Source: Craterostigma plantagineum
Taxonomy: Eukaryota; Streptophyta; Magnoliopsida; Lamiales; Linderniaceae
NCBI GenBank assembly: GCA_027422505.1
Contig: JAPQWV010000050.1
Location: forward strand, 4,278,001-4,342,000
Direction: 5' to 3'
DNA length: 64,000 nt
Part shown: one piece after another, positions 33,850 to 46,079 of the stretch
Layout: each line of letters opens with the position of its first letter
Position numbering within the stretch: position 1 is the stretch's first letter
Translations under genes and position numbers: made by a program
The notes under the pieces: generated by a model
The model's database searches: none
Seen by the model: only the letters and a program-made list of their open reading frames with translations
Told to the model about the DNA's origin: nothing

Positions 33850-34148
33850 GTCACGGTAGGAACACAAGTAATTGATCTATTTGGTCATATTATATCCATT
33901 ATTTCTAGAAAAATCGAATTCATTTATGGTAGAATTGGAATAAAGTTGAACGTAGACTTATTTGCATTCGCCTTCCACGTTTGACTTCTTGAAATGGTGT
34001 CCAATAGAATTGACTTTCTAGAAGGGATGCAAGTGCACCGATTGAAATTAGTTACTTTTGACTAACTAGTGTTGCTCTTGGACAAGACTAGAAGCCCATA
34101 TTGTTTTTATGATCCAAATAATAAAAACTTGAAACATAGGAAATGTTA

Positions 34149-35583
34149 TCAATGGAGGGTCGTTGGAGCTAAAACCGACTTATTGAACACGTGCTCGAAG
34201 AAATAATCCGCGAGCACGACGTTTGCGGCGTCTGAAGGGTGGAAAGCGTCCCAAAACACATACTCGCTTCGGTTTCCGCACAGCTTCGAGTTTGGTACAC
34301 AGAGCCCGCCCAGTTCCTTGTCCACGTTGCAACAAGAAACGTTCGAAACCTTAAAACCTGGCAAGAGTAGAAATCGAATTGAGCTCGGAATTTATCATTG
34401 TGTGCTTTCGAAAAAGATTGCGAATGAACGATGCATGTAGGAACAGGGGTTTACTGCAAGGCTCGGGGGGTTCGTTGACCCTCCGATCACCCTGATTATC
34501 CATTAGGGTTTTAGAATTCTGGATCCGTCCCTGAATGCATGCATGGTTAGGGTTTTCGAGGAAAAAAACCCTCACCGTATGAATTGGGATTTTCGATTAA
34601 ATCGAGGACTGGCTTGTAAGTATCGGCAAACACGATCTGCGACGAGGGGAGATGCGCGTTTAAGTTCTCCGTTAGGTTTTGCACTTTGGCGTTGAAGTGC
34701 TGAGCCATGAGGTTCACTTGGCTCAGGCACTGTCCATGGCTCGACTTCACCCTCTGTGACGGTATGCACCCGAGCGGGCCGAGCCCGTGGAACACCATCT
34801 TCCTTGCCCCGAGTTGATAAAGCCTCTAGGATTAATCATAAAAGCCAAAATTAGAGCCCGAGAATCTCCACAATGTAAAAAGCTCGTCTTTTTTTCTTAC
34901 AGTGAATTGCTCTCCAAGGGTCGAGACGAGCAGTTCGACGAACTCGTCGTGCGTAAACTGCTGCCCGTCTTCGAGGAACGGCTGCAGGTAATTGTTGACG
35001 TAGTCGTTGCTCCCTGAAAAGAAAATAAAAATAAAAAACCCTCGGTACAATCAAATCTTCGCCTTTTAAGCTACACATTAAAATTCGTCGGAGAAAAAAA
35101 AATTCCCCTCACCTATTCCGATGAAGTACACTGCTTCGTTAGTCAAGTTGTTGGCTGCTAAATCTCCGACTTTCGCACTAATCCATCCCTTCGTCGTCTC
35201 GAATTTCGTTATCTGATCGTTGAACGTCAGCCGCTCGATCTGCCACGCACGGAAAAGAACAACATCTCAACGGACGAAAAAATACGACATAATAATCTCC
35301 TTTATCAAAATCGTTCGATTATTTAATTACAAAGTAAAGCCCAGTTTCGTTGAGAATCCCAGCTCCGCCCGACGCATAGTTGACTCCTTTCAATATCGCA
35401 TCGTCGCTCGGCGATAGGGAGAGAAACGGCGGCGGCGAAGGTATTCCGAGCTTAGCGGCTGAAAATAAAAAAATTCGTCGAAAATATATGATTTAATAAT
35501 TAGGTTATAAGTGTTTTATGGTGTTGAGATTATAATTGGGTTTTATACCATATCGAATAATTCAAATTCTTCAAGCCAATATA

Positions 35584-35617
<34 letters not shown>

Positions 35618-35930
35618 TTTCCTCCTATCACCAATTGATTTTAGAAGGATTCCTCGATTTCTAATGTTAGGGCTCACAGATTATATCGCCGATGGTTCTT
35701 CCGTTGGTAAATCTCCCCGTGGATTTTCCGCCGTTGTAGTCCACACCGTAGTGAGGGAAGTTCGATTTTGCGAGGGATAGCTGTAAGTAGTTGTTGTTTC
35801 CTACTTCTGTTAGAGAGTCGCCGAAGATGAACGTCACCATGGACGAAGAAGAAGACGAAGATGAAGGAAAGAACAAAATGAAGGCTATTATCATAGTAAC
35901 TATCGTGAAAATACTACAGTTCTTTCCCAT
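34149..35930 (-). CDS. GDSL esterase/lipase, secreted
   Basis: An SGNH/GDSL hydrolase that cleaves ester bonds of lipids or cell-wall/cuticle substrates after secretion. Six minus-strand exons (35678-35930, 35331-35458, 35113-35239, 34901-35013, 34576-34825, 34149-34357) total 1,080 bp, 359 aa, the usual family length. The N-terminus has a hydrophobic signal (IFTIVTMIIAFILFF) followed by eight serines. Block I is FGDSLTEVGNNNYL with catalytic Ser39, block II is NYASGGAGI, block III is IGSNDYVNNYL, and block V is DAFHPSDAAN with the catalytic Asp/His. GLGPLGCIPSQ is also typical. A TATA box lies on the minus strand at 35,984-35,994. The exact substrate cannot be inferred. Confidence 0.93.
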
Positions 35931-35983
35931 TTTTTGTCACCTATTCTTGCCTGGGAATGTATCTTATGTAATAATAACGAGAG

Positions 35984-35994
35984 TGATTTTATAG
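35984..35994 (-). promoter_or_regulatory. TATA box of the GDSL lipase gene
   Basis: The minus strand reads CTATAAAATCA, 54-64 bp upstream of the ATG at 35,930. The leader would therefore be short. Confidence 0.6.
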
Positions 35995-36640
35995 TGTCTG
36001 CTTTTTGAGTGTCATCTCTTTAAGGTCGTGAACTAGTTCATTAAGTTTCGTTAAGTAGGTGACTGAGTGATTGATTGTCTTAAGATACAAGAAATGGTTT
36101 ATTTGTTTGGAACATTAGTGCAATTTCTTTGAACATATGGTTTTTCATATAGAAATGGTTGGCCAACTCATTACTACTACTACTACTACTACTATTTTCT
36201 TAAAAAAAAAAAATTCCACTAGGTACTATTCGCACACAAAACAATTACAACCAAGTTCAGTATGTGTACATCGTTTTAAGTCCATGCCGACGGTTAAATT
36301 AAGTTCAACTGAGAATGAATTCTTGATCTTTTGCATGTGTATTCCACTATGTATTCTAACTTAGAGAAAACCGTTACACCTCTCCGACCAAGTGTTTAAC
36401 ACCCGTTAACATCATTATACTTATAAATATTATTATACCGAGTGTCTGAAGTTGAAGATAGAAGATAGTGAAGAGTATTATATGTCCGAGTTTTGGACTT
36501 GATGCGTAGTAGATTCTTTAGATGTGAGAGTTATCTTCCCTATTGGATCTTCGAATGTCTCTAGAGGGCTACACTTGACTCTTTAGCCACAATTAAATTG
36601 TTTTAGCTATTTATAAAACTATTGTTTCGGAAAAAAACTA
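35995..36640. other. Intergenic spacer
   Basis: AT-rich, with a short ACT microsatellite (about 36,172-36,195). No gene is visible. Confidence 0.6.
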
Positions 36641-36874
36641 CTCCCTCGTCTCATTGTTTGTGGACATTTGAGAGTTGGCACGGTTTTTAAAAAACTGAAT
36701 ATTTAAATAATATAGTACAATTAAAAGGTAAAAAAATATATTTTGACACGTGTTTTAAGAATATTTAATACGATTATATTATTTATGATAGTTTTTATTA
36801 AATTAGGAAATGTACAAAAGCTAGCAGGACGCGTGATATAGTAAAATGTACAAAAACTAATGGGACGGAGGGAG
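36641..36874. mobile_element. Stowaway-type MITE, intact
   Basis: It starts CTCCCTCGTCTCAT and ends ATGGGACGGAGGGAG, flanked by TA on both sides. About 234 bp. The first half is the reverse complement of the truncated copy at 3,412-3,522. Confidence 0.9.
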
Positions 36875-36893
36875 TATTTAACTATATATATAA

Positions 36894-37110
36894 CTAGTTT
36901 TGGCCCGTGCTATGCACGAGATTTTATTTTAATTATAATAGTTATTAGTATAATTTATTATTAACTAAATAAAATGGCATGTGTAATTACAACCCATTAT
37001 ATACTAAAAAGGTAATTTGTATTTCTAATGATGACATGTCATGAATTAGTTATGAGACCGGTCAATGAGAATTCACGGTCAACTTTTATAGTGTATAGAT
37101 AGAATATAGA
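36894..37110 (-). mobile_element. Candidate non-autonomous Helitron, ~217 bp
   Basis: Read on the minus strand, the 3' end is a hairpin CGTGCATAGCACG (36,906-36,918), then GGCCAAAACTAG followed by T. That is the Helitron hairpin-CTRR terminus next to a T. The 5' end reads TCTATATTCTATC preceded by A, so the insertion sits between A and T. Inside, the minus strand reads CTATAAAAGTTGACCGTGAA, a sequence I associate with such elements. The exact 5' end could be at 37,103 or 37,110. It lies about 150 bp upstream of the Tic22-like ATG. Confidence 0.6.
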
Positions 37111-37256
37111 TTCATACGATATGTTCCGAAAAGCAAAGATTACTTACTATTACATTAGGGTTCACATCTATAGTGTTTTTACTTCAAAATCCTTTCTTTC
37201 CAATCATCGCAAACTCAAACTCACACAATCCTCGAGTCTCTAGTCTCTACTACGCC

Positions 37257-38616
37257 ATGGATATACCAAAACCCGACCAAAGAAGCCCTTCGCACCCTCA
37301 TCATCTTCACCAACTCATCCACAAAACATTGGCTTCACTCCAAGCCCACGCCTCCAACGTGTTCCCCAACCTCCATCCGCCCAAATTCCCCTTCTTTTCG
37401 TCGATTTCGAGCCAGAATTCCGCGGCGCCGCAGGTCGACTTGGGCCGCAGAAGTGCTCCAGGCGCGTCCACGAAGAGCCGTGGGATGTCGGCGGAGGCCA
37501 TCGAGGAGAGGCTCGCCGGAGTACCCGTGTACGCGCTGAGCAACGCATCTCAAGAGTTTGTTCTTGTTTCGGGGACGAACACTGGGAAAAGCCTCGGCCT
37601 TTTCTGTTTCGGCGAATCCGACGCCGAGGCCCTCCTCGAGCAGATGAAGTCCGTCGACCCATCGATGAGTTACGGCTCTCAAGTTGTCCCCGTCGCTCTT
37701 AGCAAGGTATTTGGTCTGGTGGATGAAGTTTGTTCCTTTGCAGCATTGGGTCGAACATGTGGCGTGCTTGATTGTTCCTTGAGTTGTTATGTGTATTGGA
37801 CTGCAATTTGAGTAATCTCATGACTTGGTATGCCGTTATGTTATACTCTTTGTTTGGGCTGTTTCCGAAGCAGATTTGTTAGTTTGGATTGGCTGGATAT
37901 CACAGAATTAGCATCATACCATGGTTTCTTTCGTCTTCTATCTCGCAAAGACATTGTTTTTTTTCAGGATCTTTAGCCTGGCTTATAGAATCCTTATTCT
38001 TTCCTCTGATTTTCACCGATTATTGTCAGTGAAGTAACTAAAGAAAACTACTGTTTCAGGTTTGTCAGCTTAAAGTCGATGGTGTGGCTTTAAGATTGAT
38101 ACCTGAAGCTTCCCAGATAAAGAATGCTTTGAAGGTGAGCTTCTCTGATCAGTGGGTCGCAGTCGCTCTGTTTCATCGCATGCTTCTCAATTTATTTTCA
38201 TTTTGATACGCTCTTGCGAAGTTCAGAAAGCATAGATACTTACTCTGTTTCTTTTTTTCATGCATGATGTTCGCATTTTTAAACGTCTCTTCCATCCAAT
38301 AATATCTTATAGGAGAGTCAAAAGGCTGGCGTTGACATTGATTCTTTCGCTGGAGTTCCAGTTTTCCAGGTTTATTGAGATTGTCTTCTTGAACTCACCT
38401 ATTACAAAATTTATTTCTATATCGCCACGCCAGACGCCAGTTGATTCGTTGCTCAGCCATGAAAATAATCGTTGCTAAACTAGGAAGATCCTATCATTTT
38501 ATTTGCACTGATATCCGTATATTACAGTCCAAAAGCTTGATTTTGAGCAGCCAAGAGAAGAGATACCGTCCTGTTTTTTTCAGAAAGGTAAGGAAAATCA
38601 TCAATGTCCTCAGTCA

Positions 38617-38647
<31 letters not shown>

Positions 38648-39110
38648 TCTCTTTCAAAAACTAAATTCACCATCTCAATGCATTGCATCCTTTCGCCATC
38701 CAATTTCCTCAGGAGGATCTAGAGAAGTCGCTAATGAGAGCCTCCCACGATCAGAGGCAGCTGAATCCTAGTTTAAGGCAAGGCGATATCCAGGTAAAAC
38801 CTTATAGCATCCCATGCCCGTGATTTTCATTCATGGTAGAGTAATATCGTGATTGAAACTACATCACTTTTATGCCATCTCTTTAGGTTGCCGTTCTTGA
38901 GGATATAATACAAGGAATGAAGGTAGTAACCAAGCCAAGAATCTTTTTGGTGCCACTATTTTAGCAATTTTTTTTCCATCGAATAGCGATTGTTTTGTGG
39001 GTTCATTGCATTGTATGCTTTTGCAGGACGATTCTGTCTCTTCGTGGGACGACGTCGTCTTTGTCCCGCCAGGCTTTGATGTCTCGACCGATCCCTATCG
39101 AAGAAAGTAG
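37257..39110 (+). CDS. Tic22-like family protein (chloroplast protein import)
   Basis: Tic22 acts in the intermembrane space of the chloroplast envelope and helps pass preproteins from TOC to TIC. Seven exons (37257-37706, 38060-38134, 38313-38369, 38528-38587, 38713-38793, 38887-38922, 39027-39110) total 843 bp, 280 aa, close to family size. The N-terminal ~85 residues are Ser/Pro/His-rich and act as a candidate targeting region. The Tic22 fold shows two related halves: LAGVPVYALSNASQEFVLVSG with SLGLFCFGESDAEALLEQM, then FAGVPVFQSKSLIL with RYRPVFFRKEDLEKSL. The C-terminus is SWDDVVFVPPGFDV. I chose the ATG at 37,257 because no ATG precedes it in frame. A (CT)n run lies in intron 4. It resembles the TIC22-like paralogue group; assignment within the family is uncertain. 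Confidence 0.88.
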
Positions 39111-40267
39111 ACAATGGCTGGTAATAAGAAAACAGGTGAGAACTTTCTCTGTGTATCTTCTCTTTAGGAGGTAATATGTTAGTTCTATTTTATGGCAGCT
39201 GTGAGAGAATTATGTTGCATATATTATATATATATATATATTGATATTTTCCTGCGTGATTTATTTATTATTTCATTTTTAGCACTGTTGAATGTTGATC
39301 TATGTTTTGTGATTATTAAGGTTTTTAAGATTTATTCTTATTGGGCTTTCAAACAGTTTCTTGGGCCGAACTCTTGTAGCCCATTGCCTAAAATCTGAAC
39401 TATTTTATGTAGCCCATTTCAGTTACCAGAAGAAGATGAATATTTTTTTTTAAAAAAAAGAACAAAATACAAAAGACAACTCAGTCCCAGACCAATACTA
39501 AATTGGAAGAAAGCCATATGCTGTCTACACAAAGACTTTTGCTGATCAAACTCTTTCAATGTGCTATCGACAGCTAATATCCTCTGTGTATGTGTATATA
39601 TGTATATATATTAATTAATTGTTGCAGTTATATTTGGTCAAGCACATAGTTCTTGTTAATCATTATCATTAGGTATAATCTTCATCATTCATTCTAACTA
39701 TATAATATAATGTGTTTCAATTTGAACAAAATTCAACCGTCCTAAGAAGCGTAAGGCATTTTTATTGCCTGTTTGTAGGGATAGGCTCAAGATTTCAGTT
39801 TGAAGCAAATCTATAATAATGTTACTATCACAAATCTTGGTTTTTAGCAAAACCAATCCTCATATTTGTTCCATTTTTCGACAGCTAAATGATATCAATT
39901 TGTTTTTGTCCCTTGTGGACCATTTTCTCCCCGTGTGGGAGTGTTTGTTTTCATTGTTTGGTGCTCCTATGTGAGCCTTTGTTCTTTCAGTTGACGATGT
40001 ATCGGTGAGACTCCTTGAGCTATTTAACTTTGTATCTTTGTTATTAATGAGAGATATCGTTTCAAAAAAAATAATCATCAATTTGAAGAGTCACAATCGA
40101 ATAATATTTTATTTAATAATTTAAGGTTTCTAAGAAAATAATAGAATAAGACATGGAAAAAAACATACGCGTTAGGTTTAGTTTACCCTGTCCATCCATT
40201 AAAGCCTCACACAATCACCACCATTCTTTTTCTCTTTCCTTCACTAACAAAGCAGATCTACTAAACA
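39111..40267. other. Tic22 3' region and spacer
   Basis: Immediately after the stop, AAGAAAACAG|GTGAGAAC looks like a splice donor within the 3' UTR. The rest is AT-rich, with TA repeats at about 39,225-39,242. No further gene is visible. C/T-rich leader sequence begins near 40,195. Confidence 0.5.
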
Positions 40268-43200
40268 ATGACTCTCCATCGCCGCCGTCTCCTCTTCATC
40301 ACGTGCTACCTCGCCGTCTTCATCCTCCTCCTCCGCCCTACATCCGCCGACGACGGCCCCGTCATGTCCGCCCTCCTCAACTCCCTCACCGCCCCGCCGA
40401 AAGGCTGGTCGACTTCCACCCAGTTCTGCAATTGGACCGGCGTCCGCTGCGACGCGACGAACACCTACGTCACGTCGATCAACCTCGATTCTTCCTCGAT
40501 CGCCGGAACTCTTCCGTCTCAGCTTAACCAGCTCACGCGCCTCCAGACGCTCGCCGTTCAGAAGAACTCGCTCACCGGAATGCTGCCGTCCTTCGAGAAC
40601 ATGACGGCGCTGGAAACAGTCTACCTCAACGAAAACGACTTCACCGGCGTGCCTTCGAATTTCCTGCTCGGATTGACCAGCCTTCAGACTCTGAGCATCT
40701 CCGATAACATGAACCTCGCGCCGTGGCAGATTCCCCCTTACTTGCAGGAGAGTTCAACCCTAGTCTCCATCTTCGCGTCGAATTCGAGCCTGTACGGCGC
40801 AATCCCCGACATTTTCGGGAGTTTCCCCAATCTGCAGAATCTGAGGATCAGCTACAACAATCTGACCGGATCTTTGCCGAGCTCCTTCTCCGCCTCCGAG
40901 ATTCAGAACCTATGGCTGAACAATCAGAAATTAGGGTTTTCAGGCGCCATCGATGTGCTGGCAAACATGACCCAATTGGTTCAGGTTTGGCTCCACGAAA
41001 ATGCCTTCACCGGCGGAATCCCTGACCTAACCAAGTGCGTCAATTTGTTCGACCTTCAGCTAAGAGACAATCAGCTGACCGGCCCAGTGCCAGACTCTCT
41101 AATCAACCTTCCCAAGCTAGTCAACGTCACTCTTCAGAACAACAAATTGCAGGGCCCATTTCCTCAGTTTCCCAGCCGAGTAACTCAAGTCACCATCGGG
41201 ACGACGAACAGCTTCTGTTTGGACAAGCCGGGCCCGTGCGATCCTCAGGTGGCCACGCTCCTCGAAGTCGCCGGAGCCATGGGCTATCCGATGCCTCTTG
41301 CCACTTCTTGGACGGGGAACGATGCTTGTAAGAATTGGAGGTTCGTCAACTGCGATTCTGATCAGAAGAACGTCATCGTCGTCCAAATAGTGAAGCAGGG
41401 ATTTTCGGGGAGCATCTCCCCCGCCTATGCGAATCTGACCTCACTGCGCAATTTGGTGCTGAACGACAACAACCTGACCGGCGTTATCCCGCCCGCGCTG
41501 ACCGCCCTGCCCCAGCTCCAGATATTGGATGTGTCGAACAACAATTTGTCCGGCCCAATCCCAACTTTCCCCAGCAGTGTCAGGTTCGTCAGCTCGGGAA
41601 ATTCGTTTCTCGGCAAGAACATCACCACGGGCGGCGGGTCAGGGGCGGGCGGGCCGGGCTCGGGCAGCAGAAGTAATGACACGTCTGGATCGTCCAAGTC
41701 TGGCTCGGCTGGTCTGATCGCTGGGGTCGTTGTAGCCGTCGTGGTGTTTGTACTCGTCGTGCTCTTCGTTTCTTACAAGTGCTACGTAAGGAAAAGACGG
41801 TCAAGGTATGGGCAAGTCGATGGGTCAGAGATGGGCAAGGCATCGGCCATGGCCGTGAAGCACAACAACGGAGGAATCAACGGTAATAACAATAACCACG
41901 CAAATCCCATCGTCCCGAGCGAATTACAGAGCCAGAGCAGCGGCGATCACATGGAAATCCCGACGTTCGAGGGCGGGAGCGTGACGATCTCCATCGAAGT
42001 TTTAAGGCAAGTGACCGATAACTTCAACGAGGCGAACGTTCTTGGGCAGGGAGGATTCGGGGTCGTATACAAGGGCGAGCTCCACGACGGGACGAAGATT
42101 GCTGTGAAGAGGATGGAGTCTGCGTCCGTTAGCACGAAGGGGATGAACGAATTTCAGGCAGAGATCGCCGTTCTTACCAAGGTAAGGCACAGGCACTTGG
42201 TGGCGCTTCTTGGGTACTGCATAAATGGCAATGAGAGGCTTCTTGTCTATGAGTACATGCCTCAAGGGACTTTAGGACAGCATTTGTTCGAGTGGCGGGA
42301 ACATGGGTACGAGCCGCTGACGTGGAAGCAGAGGGTGACGATCGCCTTGGACGTGGCGAGAGGGGTCGAGTACCTACACAGCTTGGCTCAGCAGAGCTTC
42401 ATTCACAGGGATTTGAAGCCTTCGAACATACTCCTTACGGATGATTTCAGGGCGAAGGTCGCAGATTTTGGTTTGGTCAAGAACGCCCCCGACGGGAAGT
42501 ATTCGGTCGAGACGCGGTTGGCTGGCACTTTCGGCTACCTCGCGCCTGAATATGCCGGTGAGTTTTTTTTTATTTGTTTAGGTGCATGCTTTCTTTCTCT
42601 TGTTCGGTGCTAAAAACTATGCATCTAGTGCTTGTGATCGAGATGGCTCGAGAAATTTGAAAAATTATTAGGGTTAGCTATTCGCACTGCTTGGTGGGTG
42701 AAATTTTCAGGATATCCAACTTAATGAGTTGCAATCTAAGGACGCTAACTTTGGTTCTCGACGCATTGCGTCCTTAAATTCCTTCAATTCTCAAAGTTAG
42801 TGTCACCCGACTGCAGTCCCTTAAGTTGGGTGTCCTGAAAGTGCCGCTCTCCCTAAGTCACAGGGCGAAAAAAGAAGTCAAGACAAACTTTTAATACTTG
42901 CCAATATATGAAGTGAACACAAAATTTAGCATGTGGAATTATAGGGACGGTATCTTTCAAAATTAAGCAATTTAGGGACATTTGCCTTTGGCTGACAAGA
43001 TTTTTATCCCGTTCATTATATAAACAGCAACGGGACGAGTGACAACGAAGGTCGACGTCTACGCCTTCGGAGTGGTTCTCATGGAGATCCTGACGGGCCG
43101 AAAGGCACTCGACGAGACGATGCCCGACGAGCGTTCCCACTTAGTGACGTGGTTCCGAAGGGTCCTAATCAGCCGCGAAAACCTTGGGAAGTCCATCGAC

Positions 43201-43548
43201 CCGATCGTCGACTCCGACGACGAGGAGGCGCACGAGAGCATCCGCAAGGTGGCCGAGCTCGCGGGCCACTGCACGGCCCGCGAGCCGTTCCAGAGGCCCG
43301 ACATGGGCCACGCGGTCAACGTCCTCGGCCCGCTGGTCGAGCAGTGGAAGCCCACGAGGCCCGAGAACGAGGACGAGGGCGTGCGTGGGGGAATCGACAT
43401 GGGCATGAGCCTTCCCCAGGCATTGCTGAGGTGGCAGGCCGATGAGGGAACTTCGAGGATGTTCGATGATCTCTCTTACACTCAGTCGAGCATTCCTTCG
43501 AAGCCCTCGGGTTTCGCGGATACCTTCGGATCAACGGACTGCAGGTGA
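40268..43548 (+). CDS. TMK1: TMK-type LRR receptor-like kinase
   Basis: A plasma-membrane receptor kinase of the transmembrane kinase (TMK, LRR-IX) family, members of which act in auxin signalling at the cell surface. Two exons (40268-42557 and 43028-43548) total 2,811 bp, 936 aa. In order: a signal peptide ([15 protein letters not shown]); an N-terminal LRR cap with [16 protein letters not shown]; a first LRR block; a non-LRR island with [11 protein letters not shown] and [10 protein letters not shown]; a second short LRR block; a Gly/Ser-rich spacer; a transmembrane helix ([19 protein letters not shown]); and a kinase. The kinase has [32 protein letters not shown] and DFGLV, so it looks active. 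The split LRR domain with an island is the TMK signature. The intron splits the activation region after APEYA. TMK1 is the closest name; orthology is not proven. Confidence 0.92.
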
Positions 43549-45032
43549 CGGGTTTTCGGGTCGGGAATGTGGGTCCAACGCGGGTATATTTTTTCATTTT
43601 GTTTTTCGACCGCGATTATTTTTCATATGTATGTTTTTTTTTGTCATTTTATTCTTGATGCGCGGCTGAATCCAGGCTGGCTGTTTTGATAACATGGGTG
43701 GGCCCCTACCTAACGAACTTGTGTAAGATTTCGGGACATATTTGCTGTAACTAAGCTGGCTGTGCGATAAAGACTGCTTTTTTTATTATTTTTATGGTTA
43801 TCTTCTCAATTATTTAACGAAGTCTAGGCTTTGGAAGACTTGGTATAGAAAGATGATTTCCATAAAAAAAACAAACATATAATTGTTTTAGTTAATGCCT
43901 GTAGGAAGGCACATGTTGGCAGTTGGAACTTTTGTTGTCTTGATTGACGATCTGTCCGAATCTTGCGGGCGGTTGCGTAAGTGGTTTAATTTATTGAATT
44001 GTGATGCAATCCAAAACCATATCATAGTAAGTAATAATCCGGGGAAAATAATATAGTTACTACATATCTTATAGTCATAATAAGTATATATTTATATCTA
44101 CACCTAAATCAACGCCAATAATCAAGGTGGGAATGTAGGCTATAAACATGAATGTGTGATGTTGTCGGTATATAATCATTGGCAAAAGACTTGTTGTATG
44201 AGTAAATTCTGAAAAGAGACGTCTTAAAATGCTTGGAATTTGGAAATTATTCATTATATATTGTTGAACCTAAATTAACGCCAGCAATCAAGGTGGGAAT
44301 GGCCTCAACATTAACGCAATCGATTTCTTCTTCAAATGCAGCTGCTCTTTTCTTTCTTTGGGCTGTGAATGGGCTTTCTACAGTTAATGTTCTTGAGCAG
44401 AAATGCTTTTGATATTTCACAAAGTTTTCATCTGCAAATTCCCATCTCAATAAAAGTAACCCCCACAGCACAGCCCAACAACATAAAGTAAAAGCAAAAT
44501 AGTGGAACGGATTGAAATAGGACTAGGAAAATAACGAAGCCTTTGTTAGAAGGTGAAATATGAGTTGGCGCCTCGGACTTGCGTGCTATTATTTATTCAT
44601 CAATATGTTATATGTTTAATCTAACTCAAGTTCGAGCCCATTGTAAAAATTTCGAGCTAAAACTAGACCATAGACAACCATAGTTAGTTATCTATCGTAA
44701 AAGTCTCTATATCTGCGACAAATTTCGAGCAAATAGCCATACATATGAAACCTGTATAAAAAGACTCGCACTTTTTTACACTAAGCACGCCGTAAGATAT
44801 CCAAGATTCACAGAACAAGTATAGTATACGACTTCTGTTCTCAGTCCAGGCGGCGTCTCCCATCTACGCCCTTAAACGAGGAACACATAGTTGAACAAAA
44901 ACACAGTAAACATCATTGCTTACTCAGTTTCAAGAATTGGTAAGAAAACTTTCAAGCATCAAATTTGGTCGATAGAAAATCCTAAACCGAAAAAACCAAG
45001 CAGAGAAGCAATAACAAACCTTTCGACATGAG
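43549..45032. other. Intergenic spacer
   Basis: TMK 3' UTR, then AT-rich spacer. A ~38-bp direct repeat (AACGCCAxxAATCAAGGTGGGAATG) occurs near 44,113 and 44,277. No gene is visible. Confidence 0.6.
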
Positions 45033-46079
45033 TTACGCGGCCACAGCATCGAAACGCTTCAACGCATCGCAGTTCGGCGTCTGCCTTCTGTATCCCCAGT
45101 GAAGCTGCTGCCACTCGAGCCTACAGTTGCGCACTAGAGCAGAGCGATAGTCGTCCTCAACCCTTTGCTCGACAGCTGCCCGTTCTTGACTTTCGGGCGG
45201 ATACTGCTGCTCGTAATTCGACGACTTGACGTAATAGTTCACGCCCTTTGGGGAGACAAACTTGTAGCTGTAAGAGTAAGTCTGTGATAGAGAGTAGATG
45301 GGCTCCGAAGAAGGCAAGAAGTTCACCAGCAAGAACAGTAGAATAGGCAGAATCTGTATCATAGTCCTCAGCCAATTAGGGTTTTGGTCAGCTCCCACGT
45401 TATTGGCGTTTCTGACCCTAACCCCAGGCCCGAACGAAAACCCACCAAAGTTAGCAGTGGTTCCTCCGTAGAAGAAGTTCCTGAAGATCTCATCAGCGTC
45501 GAACTCTGCCTCGTAAAACCCATTACTGTACCCGTAATTGCTGCCTCTCCTCTCATACACGGGCTCCTCAGACCCAGTGAGATCGTATTTCTTGCGGTTT
45601 TCTTCGTTGTTCAGACACTGAAAGGCCTTTGACACCATCTTAAACGCCTCCTCAGCGCCAGGAGCTTGGTTTTTGTCTGGATGGACTTTCAAGGACAGCT
45701 TCCTATAAGCCTTGCGTATGTCTTCTGAGGTGCAGTTCTTCTGCAGACCCAAGATTTCGTAATAGTCTTTTTTCCTCTTTACCTCTCTTATTACAGAGAC
45801 CTGATCCTCCGTGTAGGTGGCCGACGAGGATGTACTTGATGAGGCAGGAAAACGGCGGCGTTGCCCAGATTTGAGGGGATCGATTGTGTTTCCATCGGGG
45901 GTTCGTTTGGCTTCACTATGCAGATCGTTGATTCTGGACGATAGGTCATCGATTTCGATAGATGGGTCCAGTCGACGAGCTTTGGTGAGAAACTTCTCCG
46001 CTCTGTTTTTGTCGCCCGATGATATCGCACTTTTGGCGATGTTCAAGCACTTCAAGGCCTCGTCTTTGTTCCCATCCAT
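45033..46079 (-). CDS. Membrane-anchored DnaJ (HSP40) protein with DUF1977
   Basis: A DNAJB12/B14-like co-chaperone that stimulates Hsp70 at the ER membrane. Single coding exon of 348 codons on the minus strand. I chose the ATG at 46,079 (MDGNKDEALKCLNIAK) because the family starts this way; an in-frame upstream triplet at 46,097 is not an ATG. Residues 1-50 form an N-terminal helical region. The J-domain at about 104-170 has DYYEILGLQKNCTSEDIR, the HPD motif (KVHPDKN) and KAFQCLNNEENRKKYD. A Gly/Phe-rich part follows, then one transmembrane helix (IQILPILLFLLVNFL, about 240-258) and the DUF1977 tail (YYVKSSNYEQQYPPE). A probable 5' UTR intron lies at about 46,130-46,434 (GTACGATT donor, CCTCACAG acceptor on the minus strand). 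Divergent from SAHH. Confidence 0.92.
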   Translation of the reverse strand: MDGNKDEALKCLNIAKSAISSGDKNRAEKFLTKARRLDPSIEIDDLSSRINDLHSEAKRTPDGNTIDPLKSGQRRRFPASSSTSSSATYTEDQVSVIREVKRKKDYYEILGLQKNCTSEDIRKAYRKLSLKVHPDKNQAPGAEEAFKMVSKAFQCLNNEENRKKYDLTGSEEPVYERRGSNYGYSNGFYEAEFDADEIFRNFFYGGTTANFGGFSFGPGVRVRNANNVGADQNPNWLRTMIQILPILLFLLVNFLPSSEPIYSLSQTYSYSYKFVSPKGVNYYVKSSNYEQQYPPESQERAAVEQRVEDDYRSALVRNCRLEWQQLHWGYRRQTPNCDALKRFDAVAA

